Notes: a model not told the origin generated them from the sequence alone. Positions 1 to 7,211 are shown, counted from the first letter of the stretch. The stretch: DNA of 14,313 bases from Actinomycetota bacterium (GCA_019236545.1 JAFAIV010000129.1:1-14313); one strand, 5' to 3'. Translations and numbers: made by a program.

Positions 1-1
1 G

Positions 2-1156
2 GTGATCGTGCGGCCGGTGCGGGAGCGGCTGCGCGCTGTCTCGACGGCGTTCGTCGTCGCGCTCGCGGTCGCGCTCGTGGCGGTGCCGGTCTACGTCCTC
101 GTGGCCACGGCGCAGTTCGCGCTGCGGCCGTGGTACGACGTCGGCGCGCTCGTGCCGCTGCTGGGGGTCTCGGCGTTCGGGCGCGGGATGCTGCGGCTGG
201 AGCTGATGCTCGCGCTCTTCGGCTTCGCCGCGTGCGTCGCGCTGTGGCTGGACCGGCCGGAGCGCGGGAAGCGGTCGGTCGCCGCGCTGCTCGCGCTCTG
301 GGGGGCGCTGCTCGCGGGCGGGGCGACGCTGCTCGCGCCCGGCGCAGCGGGCCACGCCGCGCAGACGGCGCCGCGCTGGCTCTCGATCGCGCTGGACTGG
401 ACGCACCTCGCGGGCGGCTCGATCTGGGTCGGCGGGCTCGTCGGGCTGCTCGTCCTCTGGCGGAGCGCGCCGCTCGGGATGGCCGTCTCGCTGCCGCGCT
501 TCTCCAACGCCGCCTTCCTCTCGGTGCTGGCGGTGATCGGCTCCGGCACGGGCGCCTCCGTCATCCACCTGCCGACCGTCGCCTCGCTCTGGGAGACACC
601 CTACGGCGAGGCGCTGCTCGTGAAGATCGGGCTGCTCGCGGTCGCGCTCGTCGCGGCGGCCGTCAACCTCGTGCGCACGCGGCGCGGCGTGCTCGCGCTG
701 CGCGGGCTCGTCGCCGGGGAGGCGGCGCTGGCGGCGGGGATCGTCCTGGCGGCGGCCGTCCTCTCGAGCGAGCCGCCGCCGGCCAAGGCGCTTGCCCACC
801 TCGGCTCGCCCGCCGCGACCACCGGCCCGGGCCCCGTCACGAGCGTGGTGAATCAGGACGGCTACCGCTTCGAGCTGCACGTCGACCCGAACCGGGTCGG
901 CCTCGCCAACGACTTCGCCGTCCGCGTCCTCCGCGACGGGAAGCCGGTGAACGGCCTCGGCGTGACGGCTACGTTCACCATGCTCGACATGGACATGCCC
1001 ACGCAGACGTACGCGCTGGCCGGCGCCGGGAACGGGCTCTACGAGCGGAGCGCGCCGGCCCTCGTCATGGTCGGCCGCTGGGCGTTCACGTTCGAGTTCA
1101 CGCCGCCGGGCGGGCAGCCGTTCGACGTCCTCGTCGTCGACCACGCGAGCGGATGA
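2..1156 (+). CDS. CopD-family copper transport membrane protein with C-terminal YtkA/FixH-like domain (5' partial)
   Basis: Likely a copper-handling integral membrane protein of the CopD/YcnJ type. Seen: 384 residues read from a GTG at position 2, but the frame is still open at the window edge and the first residues look like the link after an earlier helix, so the true N-terminus (perhaps with a CopC domain) probably lies outside. Hydrophobic segments lie near residues 14-40, 63-83, 92-113, 126-152, 168-188, 205-224 and 232-255. The CopD-like core is HLAGGSIWVGGL (135-146), followed by a TPYGEALLVK loop (199-208). Residues about 280-384 form a soluble beta-rich domain with MLDMDMP (327-333) and a late VGRW, typical of YtkA/FixH-like modules. 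It overlaps the next gene by ATGA. Family knowledge: CopD proteins move copper across the cytoplasmic membrane. Direction of transport and metal are inferred; the nearby SCO gene supports copper delivery to respiratory oxidase. Confidence 0.85.
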   Translation: MIVRPVRERLRAVSTAFVVALAVALVAVPVYVLVATAQFALRPWYDVGALVPLLGVSAFGRGMLRLELMLALFGFAACVALWLDRPERGKRSVAALLALWGALLAGGATLLAPGAAGHAAQTAPRWLSIALDWTHLAGGSIWVGGLVGLLVLWRSAPLGMAVSLPRFSNAAFLSVLAVIGSGTGASVIHLPTVASLWETPYGEALLVKIGLLAVALVAAAVNLVRTRRGVLALRGLVAGEAALAAGIVLAAAVLSSEPPPAKALAHLGSPAATTGPGPVTSVVNQDGYRFELHVDPNRVGLANDFAVRVLRDGKPVNGLGVTATFTMLDMDMPTQTYALAGAGNGLYERSAPALVMVGRWAFTFEFTPPGGQPFDVLVVDHASG

Positions 1157-1779
1157 GGCTCGCCGGCGCGATCCTGGTGGCGGCCGTCGTCGCCGCGCTC
1201 GCGGCCGGCGCCGCGTGGGCGGACGGCGACCCGGCGAGCGACTACCTCCTCGCGGAGCAGGTCTTCCTCCCGTACGACGCGAAGATCCCGGCCGCCGACG
1301 CCTCGGCGCTGTCGTCGGTGATCCGCTCGGCGAATCAGCAGGGCTTCAAGATCCGCGTCGCCGTGATCTGGAGCGACTACGACCTCGGCTCGGTCACCGC
1401 GCTCTGGAAGCAGCCGCAGCGCTACGCGAAGTTCCTCGGCGCCGAGCTGGGCTTCGTCTACAAGCAGCGGCTGCTCGTCGTGATGCCGAACGGGTTCGGC
1501 TTCAACTGGCCCGGCCACTCGCCCGCCGCGGCGTACGCCCTTCTCGCGAAGTTGCCGACCTCCTCGACGCCATCGGGGATGGCCAAGGCCGCGACGGCGG
1601 CCGTGCAGAGGCTGGCCGCGGCGGACGGAGTGAAGGCCAACGCCGCCGCGAAGGGCGGGTCGGGGGTCTCGCGCAACGCGCACGACCGGATCGTCATCAT
1701 CGTGGCGGTGGCGGCTGCGCTCCTGCTGGGAGCGGCCCTTCGACTGGCCATTCGTCGTCGAGCGGCTCGGCTCCGCTGA
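1153..1779 (+). CDS. Secreted, C-terminally membrane-anchored protein, possibly TPM-like
   Basis: Unrecognised function. The ATG at 1153 overlaps the upstream stop as ATGA, so the two genes are probably translationally coupled. The product has 208 residues: a signal peptide (1-23, ending AWA-D), a soluble domain of about 25-135 exposed outside the membrane, a Ala/Ser/Lys-rich linker (136-178) and one transmembrane helix (about 179-200) with an Arg-rich cytoplasmic tail. The soluble part alternates strand and helix (VFLPYDAKIP near 37-46; RVAVIW near 68-73; QRLLVVMP near 105-112) in a way that recalls the TPM fold of membrane-anchored accessory proteins, but I see no decisive motif. Position after a CopD-type gene suggests a role in copper handling or oxidase maturation; that is inference. 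Its last 83 bp are also coding on the other strand. Confidence 0.8.
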   Translation: MRLAGAILVAAVVAALAAGAAWADGDPASDYLLAEQVFLPYDAKIPAADASALSSVIRSANQQGFKIRVAVIWSDYDLGSVTALWKQPQRYAKFLGAELGFVYKQRLLVVMPNGFGFNWPGHSPAAAYALLAKLPTSSTPSGMAKAATAAVQRLAAADGVKANAAAKGGSGVSRNAHDRIVIIVAVAAALLLGAALRLAIRRRAARLR

Positions 1780-2722
1780 CCGAGGAGGTGAGCACGACGA
1801 CGAGCAGCCCGACGCCCGCCGTCAGCGAGGCGACGGTCGCGGCGCGTTCCGCCCACGCCGGCAGGACGGCCAGGACGAACGCGTTCCGCAGGGTCCCGAT
1901 CAGCGCCAGCCCCTGGTAGAGGGCCGCGGCGCCGATCGCGAGCCCGGCCGCGGTCCGCCAGTCGCGTTGGAGGAAGAGGAGCGCCAGGACGACGGCGACC
2001 GCGCACGTCGCCCCGACGAGGACGAGCTGTCCCGCCGAGACCGACGGCCTGCCGTACAGCTCGCGGCCCAGCCGTCCTGTCGTCGCCGCGGCGAGCGCGA
2101 GCGCCGCGAGTGCGCGCTGCGCGATCCCGTCCCAGCGAGCCTGTCGCAGCGCGATGAGCGCCGGCACGCAGGCCGCCAGCAGCGCGAGGGGCCAGAACCA
2201 GAGCCACGAGGGCGCCGCCCCCTGCCAGAGGCCGCCCCGGATGGCGGCGGGGCGCCCGTCCACGAGCAGTGGCACGAGCCACCGGCCGAGGTAGGCGTTC
2301 CCGGCCGGGTGCGCCGCGAGCGCGGCGGCGTGCAGCCGGTCCTCATGCCACGACGTGGAGTGGGCGGAGGTGAGCCGCTGCCACGCGGGCGCCCCCAGCC
2401 GCGGTGGGACGACCTGGGGAACCGGACGGTTCAGGAACCACGTCGCCGAATGCACGTTCACGGCCACTCCGGCCCGCGAGAAACGGAGGTAGGGCTCTCC
2501 GCGCAGCCCGCGAACGACGACCGTCAGGGTGGGAGCGACCCGCAGCCAGAGCCGCTGGTCACCGTCCACCACCTTCGCCTCGACGCCCGACGGCGCGGAC
2601 GAGACGCGGGCGAGGTCGGCCGTCGCCGCGGGAGCGGTGAGCCCGGCGTGCGCCGAGGCCCGCCCCGCCAGCAGCGCCGCGCCAAGCAGCGAGAGGACGA
2701 GCGCGGCGCTAGCTCTGCGCAA
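1697..2722 (-). CDS. Multi-spanning membrane protein of the copper locus, mature N-terminal His
   Basis: Conserved-looking membrane protein of unknown function, 341 residues. The chosen start is a TTG (2720-2722) inside the end of the upstream SCO gene (14-bp overlap), because it yields a complete signal peptide (1-24, ...GRASA) that no downstream start would give. Cleavage after Ala24 would leave His25 as the mature N-terminus (HAGLTAP), as in CopC. An extracytoplasmic domain (about 25-170) contains VVDGDQRLWLRV (51-62), GEPYLRFS (75-82) and further histidines at 91, 121, 126, 131 and 138. About five transmembrane helices follow (near 172-192, 200-215, 229-250, 257-276 and 293-312), then a Pro-rich tail. 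The product resembles membrane proteins I associate with actinobacterial copper loci, but I cannot name a family. Copper binding is inferred from the His pattern and neighbours. The last 83 bp overlap the opposite-strand gene. Confidence 0.82.
   Translation of the reverse strand: MRRASAALVLSLLGAALLAGRASAHAGLTAPAATADLARVSSAPSGVEAKVVDGDQRLWLRVAPTLTVVVRGLRGEPYLRFSRAGVAVNVHSATWFLNRPVPQVVPPRLGAPAWQRLTSAHSTSWHEDRLHAAALAAHPAGNAYLGRWLVPLLVDGRPAAIRGGLWQGAAPSWLWFWPLALLAACVPALIALRQARWDGIAQRALAALALAAATTGRLGRELYGRPSVSAGQLVLVGATCAVAVVLALLFLQRDWRTAAGLAIGAAALYQGLALIGTLRNAFVLAVLPAWAERAATVASLTAGVGLLVVVLTSSVSGAEPLDDEWPVEGPLPAGAQPPPPR
1753..1802. terminator. Candidate hairpin in the convergent overlap
   Basis: A nested inverted repeat lies where the two convergent transcription units meet. 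The outer arms are CGTCGTCG (1753-1760) and CGACGACG (1795-1802), extended inward by GC/GC past one A-A mismatch. The inner arms are CTCGG (1766-1770) and CCGAG (1780-1784) around a 9-nt loop that holds the + strand stop codon. It could stop transcription in both directions. There is no T-tract, and GTC/GAC-rich coding DNA makes such repeats by chance, so confidence is low. Confidence 0.25.
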
Positions 2723-3383
2723 TCCGGCGCAGCATCCCCGCGAGGTCCCGCGCCCTGAACGGCCAGAGGTAGAGCGCTCGCTCGTGCCCGTTCGCGTCGA
2801 TCACGTACGCGGCCTCGGTGTGGCTGACGTTGTGCACCGTCACGCCCGTGATCGTCTTCGGGTTGTCCTGGACGGCGATCTGGTACTTCCGCCAGACGGC
2901 CTGCATCGCCGCCGGAGCGCCGACCGCCCAGTGCCACTGCGGCGTCAGGCTCCACCGGCTCACGTCCTGGAGGAGGTCGTGGTGCGTGTCGGCCCACTGG
3001 TTGACGCTGACCGCGACGATCGTCGGCCGCTGCGCCGCCGGCAGGCCCTTCTCGAGCGCGCCGAGCTCCTTCGCCTCACGCGGGCAGAGGCTGCGACAGA
3101 GCGGGTCGATGAAGGTGAGGATCACCGGCCGGCCGCGAAAGCGCGCGAGCGAGACGGGCTGCCCGGCCTGGTCGGTCAGGCGGAAGTCCGGCGCGGGCCT
3201 CGCGCCGGCGGCCCACGTCGCGGCGGGCGCGTAGAGCTCCGAGCGGGACGACTGCGTCCCGCCGCGCGAGTGGAGGACCGCGATCAGCACGCCGGCGAGG
3301 ACGCCGACCGCGAGGGCGACGCCCCAGACGATCCAGCGAAGACGGCGGAGCGACGAGCCTGCCGGCACCGGTGACGGCTGCAC
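2709..3383 (-). CDS. sco: SCO1/SenC-family copper chaperone for cytochrome c oxidase
   Basis: Thioredoxin-fold, membrane-anchored protein that delivers copper to, or reduces, the CuA site of cytochrome c oxidase subunit II. The GTG at 3383 gives 224 residues. One N-terminal transmembrane helix (about 16-37) is preceded by basic residues, so the domain faces outside. The fold starts at PDFRLTDQAGQPVSL (65-79). The copper ligands of the family are present: Cys96 and Cys100 in DPLCRSLCP (CxxxC) and His188 in VHNVSHTEAAYVID. The usual length of bacterial SCO proteins is about 190-230, so it is complete. It is first in a two-gene - strand unit; its TAG stop lies inside the start region of the membrane protein downstream. 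It is transcribed away from pepF, with only 24 bp between the two starts. Confidence 0.93.
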   Translation of the reverse strand: MQPSPVPAGSSLRRLRWIVWGVALAVGVLAGVLIAVLHSRGGTQSSRSELYAPAATWAAGARPAPDFRLTDQAGQPVSLARFRGRPVILTFIDPLCRSLCPREAKELGALEKGLPAAQRPTIVAVSVNQWADTHHDLLQDVSRWSLTPQWHWAVGAPAAMQAVWRKYQIAVQDNPKTITGVTVHNVSHTEAAYVIDANGHERALYLWPFRARDLAGMLRRIAQS

Positions 3384-3394
3384 GGACGTGGCGT

Positions 3395-3401
3395 TACCTT
3401 A
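3395..3401. promoter_or_regulatory. Divergent promoter candidate between sco and pepF
   Basis: The 24-bp gap holds a tandem TTACC repeat (3394-3403). On the + strand TACCTT (3395-3400) is a TAnnnT -10 element that ends 7 nt before the pepF GTG (3408), the spacing expected for a leaderless transcript. On the - strand the overlapping TAAGGT (3401-3396) ends 12 nt before the sco GTG, leaving a leader of a few bases. Because the two -10 elements overlap, the two promoters would exclude each other. No clear -35 is visible; each would fall in the other gene. Confidence 0.45.
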
Positions 3402-3407
3402 CCCACC

Positions 3408-5195
3408 GTGGCAACCGCCGCACTCAGCGCAGCAGGTGTCCGCTGGGACCTGAGCGACCTCGAGCCGGACGCCGACGCGGCGCGCCGCGACTGGGACGAG
3501 CTGCTCGAGCGGGCGCGTGCATTCGCCGAACGCTGGCGTGGCACCGTCGGCGCCGAGGGGCCGGACGGCCTGCGCAAGCTCCTCGACGAGCTCGACGACC
3601 TGAACCAGGATGGGTCGCGCGTCCACTTCTACGGCCGCGCGCGCGAGCACACCGACGCGACCGACCCGGAGACGAACGACCTGGCGACCCTCGGCCGCGA
3701 CCGCGCCGCCGACTTCGAGAACCTCCTGCTCTTCGCCGACCTCGAGTGGGTCGAGCTCGACGACGCCCAGGCCGACGCGCTCCTTGCCTCGCCGGAGCTC
3801 GAGCCGTACGCGCACCGGCTGCGCGTCGCCCGCGAGGAGAAGCCGTACGTCCTCCGCGAGCCCGAGGAGCAGGCGCTGAACGCGCGCCGCCCGGCGGTCT
3901 CGGCGTGGGAGTCGCTCCACGGTCGCCAGCTCGCGACGCTGACGGTCGAGTTCGACGCGGGCGACGGCTCGCGCGCGCACACGATCGACGAGCTCCTCTC
4001 GTACCTCTACGTCCCGGAGCGGGAGACGCGGATCGGCGCGCTCGAGGCGCTCTACGGCGGCCTGAAGCCGCGCGCCGACGTGCTCGCGGCGAGCTACGAC
4101 GCGCTCGTCGGCGACCGCCTCTCGGTCGACCGGCTGCGCGGCATCCCGGAGCCGATGCTGCCGACGAACATGCGCAACGAGCTCGACGGCGAGGTCGTCG
4201 AGACGATGCTGCGAGCGGTCGAGGAGAACTACCCGCTCGCCCGCCGCTGGTTCGACCGCAAGGCCAAGCTCCTCGGCGTCGAGCCGTTCGTCCTCGCCGA
4301 CCAGTACGCGCCGGTCGGCCAGGAGGCGCAGGTCGAGTGGCCGCAGGCGGTCGAGATCGTCGAGGGGACGCTGCGCGACTTCGAGCCGCGGCTCGGCGAC
4401 ATCTTCCGCACCTGCCTCGACCGCGGCCACATCGACGCGGAGCCGCGTCCCGGGAAGATCGGCGGCGCGTACTGCAACGCGGTCTCCGCGCGGGTGCTGC
4501 CGTACGTCCTCATGAACTACACCGACAACGTTCGCGATGTGATCACGCTCGCGCACGAGTTCGGCCATGCGGTGCACGGCGCGCTCGCGCTGGAGCGGCA
4601 GACGTACCGCTCCTTCCGCACGGGCCTCGCGATCGCCGAGGTGCCGTCGACGTTCACGCAGCTGCTCGCGGTCGAGCGTCTCGTCGAGCGGGAGGACGAC
4701 CCGGCCGCGCGCGCCGGTGTCCTCGCCGACCGCGCCGAGCAGGCGATGGCCGCGATCTTCCGGCAGACGGTGCTCGCCCGCTACGAGCAGCAGGCGTACG
4801 CGGCGCGCGCGGAGGGGAAGGCGCTGACGGCGGAGCGGCTCGGCGAGTTCTGGATGGCCGCGAACTCCGCGTACTACGGCGACTCGGTGCAGCTGCCGGA
4901 CGGCTACGGCGTCGGCTGGTCGTACATCCCGCACTTCATCGTCGCCCGCTTCTACACGTACGCGTACGTCTTCGCGCACCTGGTCGCGTTCTCGCTCGTC
5001 GCGCACTGGCGCCGCGACCCGGGGGCGTTCACGCCCGCGTACCTCGACTTCCTCGCCTCCGGCGCCTCGAAGTCGCCGCAGGACCTGCTCGCGCCCCTCG
5101 GCGTCGACCTCCGCGACCCGCGCGCCTGGGCCGACGCGTTCGAGGAGTTCGACCGCGCGATCCGCGAGGCCGAGGAAGCAGTCGACGCGCTCTAG
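3408..5195 (+). CDS. pepF: Oligoendopeptidase F-type metallopeptidase (family M3B)
   Basis: Cytoplasmic zinc endopeptidase that degrades oligopeptides. The GTG at 3408 gives 595 residues, the normal length for PepF/M3B proteins (about 560-610). No signal peptide or membrane segment is present. The all-helical N-terminal half (about 11-200) opens with VRWDLSDL, as in the family. The catalytic zinc site is HEFGH (His383, Glu384, His387) in DVITLAHEFGHAVHGAL, and the third ligand is Glu411 in the IAEVPSTF segment about 24 residues later. PGKIGGAYCN (348-357) just upstream is the M3B GKRGGAYS-like strand. The C-terminal part contains YGVGWSYIPHFI and FYTYAY, which line the substrate channel in this family. 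It is a single-gene unit. Its TAG stop overlaps the convergent tyrA stop by 4 bp. No functional link to its neighbours is evident. Confidence 0.95.
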   Translation: MATAALSAAGVRWDLSDLEPDADAARRDWDELLERARAFAERWRGTVGAEGPDGLRKLLDELDDLNQDGSRVHFYGRAREHTDATDPETNDLATLGRDRAADFENLLLFADLEWVELDDAQADALLASPELEPYAHRLRVAREEKPYVLREPEEQALNARRPAVSAWESLHGRQLATLTVEFDAGDGSRAHTIDELLSYLYVPERETRIGALEALYGGLKPRADVLAASYDALVGDRLSVDRLRGIPEPMLPTNMRNELDGEVVETMLRAVEENYPLARRWFDRKAKLLGVEPFVLADQYAPVGQEAQVEWPQAVEIVEGTLRDFEPRLGDIFRTCLDRGHIDAEPRPGKIGGAYCNAVSARVLPYVLMNYTDNVRDVITLAHEFGHAVHGALALERQTYRSFRTGLAIAEVPSTFTQLLAVERLVEREDDPAARAGVLADRAEQAMAAIFRQTVLARYEQQAYAARAEGKALTAERLGEFWMAANSAYYGDSVQLPDGYGVGWSYIPHFIVARFYTYAYVFAHLVAFSLVAHWRRDPGAFTPAYLDFLASGASKSPQDLLAPLGVDLRDPRAWADAFEEFDRAIREAEEAVDAL

Positions 5196-6559
5196 GCGGC
5201 CGCGAAGCCCTCGCGGCGGAGCAGGCTCCGCGCGAGTGCGGCGCTGTCGGCGCCCGCGACGAGGATCACGAGCACGCCGCCGTACTCCGGGCTGACGTGG
5301 CGGAGCTCGAAGTCCTCGATGTTGATGCCGGCCGTCCCGAGCAGCTGCGTGATCCGGGCGAGGACGCCCGGGCGGTCGGGGACGCGGACGCGGATGCGGT
5401 TCAGCTGCTCCGCCTCGGTGCGGTAGGCGAAGGCGTCCATGCGCCCGCGTGCCTCGGCAGCCGCGGCGATCGACGCCTCGACCCAGGCGCGGTCGCCGTC
5501 GCGGAGGGAGCGCTCGAGGTCGCCGAGCGCCTCGCGGAGCCGGGCGAGCTGCGCGGCGATCTCGTCGGAGTTGTCGAGGAAGATGTCGGCCCAGACGGGC
5601 GCGTTCGCGCCGGCGACGCGCGTCATCTCCCGCAGCGAGGCGCCGGCGTGCTCGAGCGGCGCGTCGTCGTCCGCCGCGGCCTCGGCGACCTGGAGCATGA
5701 GCAGGTTCGCGAGCGCGTGGGGGAGATGACTGGTCAGCGCGAGCAGCCGGTCGTGCGCGTCGGCGTCGATCCGGACGGTGCGTGCGCCCAGCGACGCGAC
5801 GAACTGCTCCGTCGTCGCCAGGCACGCGGCGTCGGTCGCGCTCGTCGGCGAGAGGAACCAGGTGGCGCCGTCGAAGAGGTCGGCCGTGGCGCGGCGCGGG
5901 CCGCCGGTCGCGCCCCCGGCGACGGGATGGCCCGGGACGAAGCGCGGATCTTCGACGACGGCGAGCGCTCGCTTCGTCGAGGCGACGTCGGTCACGATCG
6001 CCTCCGAGCCGGCGACGGCGAGCGCCTCGCGGACGACGTCCGCCGCCGTTCCGACCGGCACGGCCACCACGACGAGTTCGGCGCCCTGGACGGCGTCCGC
6101 GAGCGACGTCGCGCCGCGGAGACCGGTGAGAGCGGAGGCGTCGGAGAGCCGCGACGCATCCGTGTCGAATCCGGCCGTCGCCACGCCCGCGCGGCGCGCC
6201 GCGAGCGACACCGACGTCCCGACGAGGCCGGTCCCGATGACGGCGATCCGCCGCACCGGCGCGGCCGCGGGCGCCGCCGCATCCGGGACGCGCGCGCCGC
6301 GCTCGGCTGCGACCTCCTGCTTCATGACGTCGAGGACGGCGGTGAAGATCGCGGTCAGGGCGCGCTCCGAGAGCGGCCCCTGGTTCGCGGCCGCGAGCGC
6401 CTGGAGGAGCTCCGCCTCGCGCTCCGCGTCGATCCAGCGCTCGCCGGCGGCGTCCTTGTGGTCGCGCACCTGTCCGACGAGCTCGAGCCGCCGGTTGAGC
6501 AGCGTGAGGAGCTCCCGGTCGAGCGCGGTGATCTCGGTGCGGAGCTCGTCGAGGCTCAC
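5192..6559 (-). CDS. tyrA: Chorismate mutase-prephenate dehydrogenase-ACT trifunctional TyrA
   Basis: Converts chorismate to prephenate and then oxidatively decarboxylates it towards tyrosine. The start is the GTG at 6559, overlapping the upstream stop as GTGA; the frame stays open further upstream but that is only the shadow of the DUF1684 gene. The product has 455 residues. Residues 1-85 are an AroQ chorismate mutase with Arg7, Arg24, Lys35, Asp44, Arg47 and Glu48 at the positions of the E. coli active site. Residues about 102-370 are prephenate dehydrogenase: Rossmann motif IGTGLVGTS (108-116), TDVASTK (190-196), catalytic-type GHPVAGG (210-216), SHLPHALA (277-284) and a TRVAGANAPVW segment. 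Residues 388-450 form an ACT domain (VPDRPGVLARI), a likely tyrosine feedback site. Prephenate versus arogenate preference cannot be read from the sequence. E. coli TyrA lacks the ACT domain and Bacillus TyrA lacks the mutase, so all three together is less usual. Confidence 0.95.
   Translation of the reverse strand: MSLDELRTEITALDRELLTLLNRRLELVGQVRDHKDAAGERWIDAEREAELLQALAAANQGPLSERALTAIFTAVLDVMKQEVAAERGARVPDAAAPAAAPVRRIAVIGTGLVGTSVSLAARRAGVATAGFDTDASRLSDASALTGLRGATSLADAVQGAELVVVAVPVGTAADVVREALAVAGSEAIVTDVASTKRALAVVEDPRFVPGHPVAGGATGGPRRATADLFDGATWFLSPTSATDAACLATTEQFVASLGARTVRIDADAHDRLLALTSHLPHALANLLMLQVAEAAADDDAPLEHAGASLREMTRVAGANAPVWADIFLDNSDEIAAQLARLREALGDLERSLRDGDRAWVEASIAAAAEARGRMDAFAYRTEAEQLNRIRVRVPDRPGVLARITQLLGTAGINIEDFELRHVSPEYGGVLVILVAGADSAALARSLLRREGFAAA
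5199..5231. terminator. Candidate double hairpin at the pepF/tyrA convergence
   Basis: Four bases after the pepF stop, GCCGCGA (5199-5205) and TCGCGGC (5211-5217) form a perfect 7-bp stem with a 5-nt loop. A second perfect repeat, GCGGAGC (5216-5222) and GCTCCGC (5225-5231), follows and shares two bases with the first, so both cannot form in full. This could end pepF transcripts. For tyrA transcripts it lies in the last codons. No T-tract follows, and such stems arise by chance in GC-rich coding DNA. Confidence 0.35.
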
Positions 6560-7170
6560 GCCGCGTGCCTCTCGCCCGCGCCGACCGCGACGGCCAGCCG
6601 GTTCGCCGGCGGCGCGAGCGGGCAGACCCAGCCCGGGTCGTACGCGCACGACGGGTTGTAGGCGAAGTTGAAGTCGAGGACGAGCCTGCCGCCGTCGTTC
6701 CCGAGGTCGGCGCCCTTCACCGTGTCGTAGAGGTAGCGGCCGCCGCCGTGGGTCTCGCGCCCGCTGGTCGCGTCGCGGAAGGAGAGGAAGACGCCGCCGC
6801 CGTAGCCCTCGAGCCACTGCACCTCCAGGCGGCACGCCTCGCCTCGGAGCTCGAAGTCCGCCGCCGCGAACGGCCGGAAGATCATCGGTTCGCGGCCGCT
6901 GGTCTCGATCGGCGCCGGCGGCGCGTCGAGGTCGCTCAACTCGGCGAGGACGCGCGCGTGCGGGTCGTACTCGTAGTACTGCAGCCCGGCGAAGCCGTTG
7001 CGCTCCTCGGCGGGGAGCGGGGACTGCGGGTGCGTGCGGAAGAGGTCGTCGCGCGTGTCGCGCCAGCGCTGCCACGCGGCGCGCGGGTCGGCGGCCGCGC
7101 GCACCTCCGCGTAGAGCGCGAAGATGCGGCGCTTCCAGTCGAGCAGGTCGAGCGTCTCGGCGACGGTCAC
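6556..7170 (-). CDS. DUF1684 family protein
   Basis: Member of the DUF1684 family, cytoplasmic, function not established. The GTG at 7170 lies 7 nt after a -10-like TAGGTT and gives 204 residues, a normal size for the family. Recognisable parts: DWKRRIFALY near the N-terminus, then a helix leading to FRTHPQSPLPAEERNGF (44-60), GLQYYEYDP (62-70), and the C-terminal signature with TSGRETHGGGRYLYD (135-149), LDFNFAYNPSCAYDP (164-178), and CPLAPPANRLAVAVGAGE. These Gly/Tyr/Asn/Pro-rich segments are the most conserved part of DUF1684 proteins. The stop overlaps the tyrA start (GTGA), so both are made from one mRNA; a link to aromatic amino-acid synthesis is possible but rests only on position. It is transcribed away from the arginine operon. 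Confidence 0.9.
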   Translation of the reverse strand: MTVAETLDLLDWKRRIFALYAEVRAAADPRAAWQRWRDTRDDLFRTHPQSPLPAEERNGFAGLQYYEYDPHARVLAELSDLDAPPAPIETSGREPMIFRPFAAADFELRGEACRLEVQWLEGYGGGVFLSFRDATSGRETHGGGRYLYDTVKGADLGNDGGRLVLDFNFAYNPSCAYDPGWVCPLAPPANRLAVAVGAGERHAA

Positions 7171-7177
7171 GCGGCCG

Positions 7178-7183
7178 AACCTA
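7178..7183 (-). promoter_or_regulatory. -10 candidate for the DUF1684-tyrA unit
   Basis: On the - strand TAGGTT (7183-7178) matches TAnnnT and is followed by exactly 7 nt before the GTG start, so transcription would begin at or next to the start codon and the mRNA would have no leader. No Shine-Dalgarno sequence is present in that gap. I see no convincing -35 element. Confidence 0.45.
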
Positions 7184-7211
7184 GCAGCGCGCCGCTCGCG
7201 TTGAGCGTCGG

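Noticed and set aside
130..1152. N-terminal extension of the small anchored protein across the CopD-type gene
   Set aside because: Arg/Ala-rich shadow; the signal peptide begins exactly at the ATG at 1153.
3399..5825. 808-residue - strand frame opposite pepF
   Set aside because: Shadow of pepF and tyrA; Glu/Arg/Val-rich repeats of codon complement, no recognisable fold.
3371..6661. 1096-residue open frame on the + strand across pepF and tyrA
   Set aside because: Arg/Ala/Gly-rich low-complexity translation with no domain, overlapping two genes with clear catalytic motifs. Long empty frames are expected where stop codons are rare through high GC.
6560..7075. N-terminal extension of the tyrA frame upstream of 6559
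   Set aside because: The extension is Arg/Pro-rich and lies entirely over the DUF1684 gene, while the mutase domain begins right after the GTG at 6559, which overlaps the upstream stop.
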